Position numbers and translations under genes: made by a program. DNA of 53,897 bases. It comes from Clostridiales bacterium (GTDB lineage: Bacteria; Bacillota; Clostridia; Christensenellales; QAND01). Positions 49,677 through 53,897 of the stretch are shown piece after piece. Location of the stretch: the NCBI GenBank assembly GCA_015056185.1, contig SVGV01000002.1:1-53897 (forward strand). Direction: 5' to 3'. Below the pieces are notes generated by a model. The model made no database searches, had not been told where the DNA came from, and saw only the letters and a program-made list of their open reading frames with translations. How positions within the stretch are numbered: the first letter of the stretch is position 1; each line of letters begins with the position of its first letter.

Positions 49677-49857
49677 TTCCCAAAATAGGAAACTGTGTTG
49701 AAAAAAGTGCAGAAATAGTTGCGGAATTTGCAAAGAATTTGACGGTTTTGTACTATACATCATGCAAAAAATGTCGTATCATTAGGGTAACAACCCCGCT
49801 ATATTTGGTATAACCGTAACGGGGAAATTTTTGTTTTCATTTGGAGGAGAGAGCACA

Positions 49858-50976
49858 ATGAAAAAGTGGTTAGCAATCGCACTTTGCGCCATGATGATGC
49901 TGTGCCTGGTTGCCTGCGGTGGCGGCGAAAGCGCACCCCAGGGCGGCAACGAAGGCGAACTGACTCTTGAAAACGTCAAGATCGGTCTCATCTACATTGG
50001 TGACCCCAGCGACAATGGCTACAACTACGCCCACGACAAAGGCCGCAAATTCATGGCTGAAGAACTTGGCCTGAAAGAAGAGCAGATGATCGTGAAAGCC
50101 AACGTTTCTGAAGACAGCGCATGTGCAGACGCCATCAACGAACTGATCGAAGCCGGCTGCAACATCATCTTCGGCAACAGCTTTGGTTTTATGGACTTCA
50201 TGGCTGAAGCCGCTGAAGAGCATCCTGAGATCTACTTCTGCCATGCTACCGGCATCAAGTCCAACGACACCAACTTCTGCAACTACTTTGGCCGTGTATA
50301 CCAGCCCCGTTACCTGGCCGGTATCGCTGCAGGTATGCGCACCGAGACCAACAAGCTGGGCTATGTTGCTGCATTCAGCAACTCCGAGTGCAACAGCGGC
50401 ATCAACGCTTTCACCCTGGGTGCTCAGAGCGTAAACCCCGACATCGAAGTTATTGTAAAGTACACCAACAGCTGGTATGACCCCACCGGTGAGCGTCAGG
50501 CTGCCGAAGCTCTGCTGGATGCAGGCTGCGACGTTATCGCTCAGCACGTGGATACCACCGGCCCCCAGGTTGCTGCTCAGGAACGCGGCGCATGGGGCTG
50601 TGGCTACAACAACGACATGACCGAGTTTGCTCCCGATGCTCATCTGTGTGCTCCCGTATGGAACTGGGGCGCCATCATGAAGCAGCTGGTTGAAGATGTC
50701 ATTGCCGGCGAATTCACCGGCGGCATCCACCTGGGCAGCATGGCCATCGGCACCTGCTATCTCTCCCCCTTGACCGACAACGTAGCCGAGGGCACCGAAG
50801 AGAAGATCAAGGCTGCTTACGACAAGATCGTAGACGAGAACGATGAATTCGACGTATTCAACGGGCCCATCTATGACAACGAAGGCAACCTGCAGATCGC
50901 TGAAGGCGAAAAAGCTTCTGACGAACTCATCGCTCAGAACATGACTTGGCTTGTGAAGGGCGTACGGGTCGACTGA
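49858..50976 (+). CDS. BMP-family nucleoside ABC transporter substrate-binding lipoprotein
   Basis: lipobox MLCLVACGG; KIGLIYIGDPSDNGYNYAHDKG; GNSFGFMDFMAEAAEEHPEIYF; CDVIAQHVDTTGPQ. Confidence 0.92.
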   Translation: MKKWLAIALCAMMMLCLVACGGGESAPQGGNEGELTLENVKIGLIYIGDPSDNGYNYAHDKGRKFMAEELGLKEEQMIVKANVSEDSACADAINELIEAGCNIIFGNSFGFMDFMAEAAEEHPEIYFCHATGIKSNDTNFCNYFGRVYQPRYLAGIAAGMRTETNKLGYVAAFSNSECNSGINAFTLGAQSVNPDIEVIVKYTNSWYDPTGERQAAEALLDAGCDVIAQHVDTTGPQVAAQERGAWGCGYNNDMTEFAPDAHLCAPVWNWGAIMKQLVEDVIAGEFTGGIHLGSMAIGTCYLSPLTDNVAEGTEEKIKAAYDKIVDENDEFDVFNGPIYDNEGNLQIAEGEKASDELIAQNMTWLVKGVRVD

Positions 50977-51056
50977 TCCCTATACCCTAACTGGTAAGAA
51001 TCGGGATGGGGTTATACCTATGGCATAACCCCATCTTCTTTTTAAGGTGAGTATCT

Positions 51057-52622
51057 ATGGAAAACGCCATTGAACTAAAGCACGTAACAAAAGCTTTTGG
51101 CCCTGTTGTTGCCAATGCGGATGTCTCCCTCACGGTGAAGTGGGGCGAGATTTTGGCGCTTTTGGGCGAAAACGGCAGCGGCAAGACCACGCTGATGAAC
51201 ATCCTTTCCGGCATTTATTTCCCCGACGAGGGTGAGATTTATGTAAACGGTGAGGAGGTTTCCATCCGTTCCCCCAAGGACGCTTTTGACCTTGGCATCG
51301 GCATGATCCACCAGCACTTTAAACTGGTGGATGTGTTGACCTGCATGGAGAACATCGTACTTGGTTTGCCGGGGGCACAGAAGCTTAACCGCAAAAAACT
51401 TGCTGCCGAGATCCGGGAGATCAGTGAACGGTACGGCCTTGAGGTGGACCCCGGGAAGAAGGTCTACGATATGTCCGTCAGCGAGAAGCAGACGGTAGAG
51501 ATCTTAAAGGTGCTCTACCGGGGGGCCAACATCCTGATTCTGGATGAACCCACCGCTGTTCTGACCCCTCAGGAGATCAGCAGGCTGTTTGAGATCTTGC
51601 GGAAAATGCGGGATGACGGCAAAGCCATCATCATCATCACCCATAAGCTCAACGAAGTCATGGAGATCTCCGACAGGGTGACGGTGCTCAGGCGGGATGC
51701 CAGTGACCGCAGCGGACGTGTGGCAGGCACAGTGGAGACGGCTTCCATCGATATTCCGAAACTGACGGAGATGATCGTAGGGCACAGCGTCAGCCTTGCC
51801 ATTAACCGCAGCGATGTTGCGGAAAAGGAAGAACGCTTAAAGGTGGTCAATCTGACCTGCCTTGGCGGCGAAGGCAACAAGGTGCTCAGCGATGTGACCT
51901 TTGATCTCTACTCCGGCGAGATCTTGGGTGTTGCAGGTGTAGCCGGCAACGGCCAGAAGGAGCTGTGCGAGGCCATTGCGGGGCTGTACCCTGCAGCGGG
52001 CGGCGCCATCCTTTATAAAAACCATGTGAACGGCGTGGAAGTCAGCGAGAATCTGGTGGGCAAGAGCCCCCGTGAGATCATCAAAAAAGGCATCTCCATG
52101 GCATTTGTACCGGAGGACCGACTGGGCATGGGCCTGGTGGGCGGCCTGGACATGGTAGAAAACATGATGCTCAAGACTTACACCGATAACCCCGGCATGT
52201 TGGTGGACCGCAAGGCCCCCGCTGCCCAGGCGGAGCAGCTCATCGATAGATTGGAGATCGCTACCCCCGGCATCCATACCCCTGTAAGGATGCTCTCCGG
52301 CGGCAACGTACAAAAGGTGCTGCTGGGCCGGGAGATCGATGGCGCGCCCCAGATCCTCATTAGCGCATACCCCGTGCGCGGGCTGGACATCAACTCTACC
52401 TACACCATCTACAACCTTTTGAACGAACAGAAGGAAAAGGGTGTTGCGGTGCTGTACATCGGCGAGGATCTGGATGTATTGCTGGAGCTGTGTGACCGCA
52501 TTTTGGTGTTGTGCGGCGGCCAGGTCAGCGGCATTGTGGATGGCCGGACTGCCACCAAGGAACAGCTTGGTTACATGATGGTACATGTGGACAAGGAGGC
52601 AAACAACAATGAAGCAAAATGA
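51057..52622 (+). CDS. nucleoside ABC transporter ATP-binding protein (two ABC domains)
   Basis: LLGENGSGKTTLMNILSGIYFPDEGEI; LILDEPTAVLTPQE; FVPEDRLGMGLVG; MLSGGNVQKVLLGREI. Confidence 0.93.
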   Translation: MENAIELKHVTKAFGPVVANADVSLTVKWGEILALLGENGSGKTTLMNILSGIYFPDEGEIYVNGEEVSIRSPKDAFDLGIGMIHQHFKLVDVLTCMENIVLGLPGAQKLNRKKLAAEIREISERYGLEVDPGKKVYDMSVSEKQTVEILKVLYRGANILILDEPTAVLTPQEISRLFEILRKMRDDGKAIIIITHKLNEVMEISDRVTVLRRDASDRSGRVAGTVETASIDIPKLTEMIVGHSVSLAINRSDVAEKEERLKVVNLTCLGGEGNKVLSDVTFDLYSGEILGVAGVAGNGQKELCEAIAGLYPAAGGAILYKNHVNGVEVSENLVGKSPREIIKKGISMAFVPEDRLGMGLVGGLDMVENMMLKTYTDNPGMLVDRKAPAAQAEQLIDRLEIATPGIHTPVRMLSGGNVQKVLLGREIDGAPQILISAYPVRGLDINSTYTIYNLLNEQKEKGVAVLYIGEDLDVLLELCDRILVLCGGQVSGIVDGRTATKEQLGYMMVHVDKEANNNEAK

Positions 52623-53712
52623 GCATGTTCATAGCCAGCCCTTTGTGCGCATGGTAAAACGCACCGATGTGACCCGCAAGCATGCGGTGATGGTCCGTGT
52701 GATCGCCCTGATCGCCGCGTTTTTGACCAGCAGCCTTTTGATCGGCATTTTGGGCAAAAACCCCATTGCGGTGTTCGGACAGATGATCACCGGTTCTCTT
52801 ATGACCTCTGCGGCCTTTAAAGAGACGGTACGCATCGCCATCCCCCTGCTGGTAACTTCTTTGGGTGTGGCCATGGCCTTTAAGATGAAGTTCTGGAACA
52901 TCGGTGCAGAGGGGCAGATCTGCCTGGGCGCCATTGCGGCCACCTACTTTGCCCTGTTCTATGTGGATATCATCCCCCAGCCTTTCCTGTTCATCGTGAT
53001 GTTTTTGGCGGGCGCCGTGTTCGGCGGCCTGTGGGGCCTCATCCCCGCGTACTTTAAGGCGAAATTCGGCACCAACGAAACGCTGTTTACTCTGATGATG
53101 AACTATGTTGCGGTGTACATCATCCAGTTTTTGCGGGAAGGTCCCTGGATCAACCCCGAAAACACCGGCTTCCCCCAGATCGCCCGGTTTGATAAGGCCG
53201 CACGTTTGCCCGAGGTATTCGGCATTCACATCGGCTGGATCATCGCGCTGATCCTGGTAGGTGTGATGTACTTTTACTTGACCCGCACCAAGCAGGGTTA
53301 TGAGATCAGCGTGGTTGGCGAAAGCGAGGCCACTGCCAAATATGCCGGCATGAACGTAGGCAAGATCGTCATGCGGACCATGTTCCTTTCCGGCGCACTG
53401 TGCGGCGTGGCAGGTATGCTCCAGGTAACCGGCGCGGACCACACTCTGGTGGAAACGGTAGCCGGCGGCGTTGGCTTTACCGCCATCACCGTGGCATGGC
53501 TGGGCAATTTGAACCCCGTAGCCATGCTGGTGGTAACCTTCCTCTTCAGTATTCTGGATAAGGGCAGCAACAGCATCCAGACGGTGTTCGGCATCAGCAA
53601 TGCCGCCGCCGAGGTGCTGACGGGCATCATCCTCTTCTTCATGCTGGGGTGTGAATTCTTCCTGCGCTATCGTTTGATCTTCAGGAGAAAGGAGCAACAC
53701 GAACATGAATGA
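52609..53712 (+). CDS. nucleoside ABC transporter permease 1
   Basis: AMAFKMKFWNIGAEGQICLGAIAATYFAL; GLWGLIPAYFKAKFGTNETLFTLMMNYVA. Confidence 0.92.
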   Translation: MKQNEHVHSQPFVRMVKRTDVTRKHAVMVRVIALIAAFLTSSLLIGILGKNPIAVFGQMITGSLMTSAAFKETVRIAIPLLVTSLGVAMAFKMKFWNIGAEGQICLGAIAATYFALFYVDIIPQPFLFIVMFLAGAVFGGLWGLIPAYFKAKFGTNETLFTLMMNYVAVYIIQFLREGPWINPENTGFPQIARFDKAARLPEVFGIHIGWIIALILVGVMYFYLTRTKQGYEISVVGESEATAKYAGMNVGKIVMRTMFLSGALCGVAGMLQVTGADHTLVETVAGGVGFTAITVAWLGNLNPVAMLVVTFLFSILDKGSNSIQTVFGISNAAAEVLTGIILFFMLGCEFFLRYRLIFRRKEQHEHE

Positions 53713-53897
53713 TACCGTAAGTTATATCATCAGTTTTTTGTATGCTGCCGTTCTGGCCGGTACGCCCCTTTTATACGGCACCCTGGGTGAGATCCTGACG
53801 GAAAAATCCGGTAACCTCAATTTGGGTGTGGAAGGCATGATGTACATGGGTGCGGCCATCGGCCTTGTGATGGGCTACACCTTTGACAGTGCCGTTA
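53705..53897 (+). CDS. nucleoside ABC transporter permease 2 (partial, runs off window)
   Basis: MNDTVSYIISFLYAAVLAGTPLLYGTLGEILTEKSGNLNLGVEGMMYMGAAIGLVMGYTFDSAV. Confidence 0.9.
   Translation, partial: MNDTVSYIISFLYAAVLAGTPLLYGTLGEILTEKSGNLNLGVEGMMYMGAAIGLVMGYTFDSAV

Noticed and set aside
52525-53706. 393-aa minus-strand ORF opposite the nucleoside permease
   Set aside because: Antisense artefact of a membrane-protein gene; no domain signal.

Overview
The window looks like a low-redundancy chromosomal segment from an anaerobic Firmicute (Clostridia-like). This is inferred from T-boxes, a glycyl radical enzyme, mannose-family PTS, secG-rnr-smpB synteny and ssrA. Main content: fba (partial), a GT2 glycosyltransferase, tandem M29 aminopeptidases, gapA, a signal-less WtpA/ModA-like protein divergent from a glycyl radical enzyme plus activase, an XRE-desulfoferrodoxin fusion, an EndA/NucA-type nuclease, GrpB, tRNA-Arg(CCG), HtrA, a two-component system, pgk-tpiA-gpmI, secG-rnr-smpB, a lysA-like decarboxylase, modABC, a T-box-controlled LeuA-like / TIM-barrel-AMP-ligase / PaaK / ACT cluster, a TrpXYZ-like ABC transporter behind a second T-box, tmRNA (ssrA), a PTS IIB-IIC-IID operon with a ~390-nt leader, nagA, xpt and a BMP-type nucleoside ABC transporter. 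The most unusual signal is downstream of both stable-RNA genes (tRNA-Arg and ssrA). Each is followed by a tandem array of units, about 150 bp in the regular part. Each unit carries a copy of the last ~17-20 nt of that particular RNA gene (3' T-arm, acceptor, usually CCA), its own terminator hairpin, and a partial inverted copy of the same 3' end around a GC-rich palindromic core. The terminal repeats follow the host RNA gene, so this does not look like an ordinary transposon. All calls come from reading the sequence and the supplied ORF track; no database search or folding program was run.
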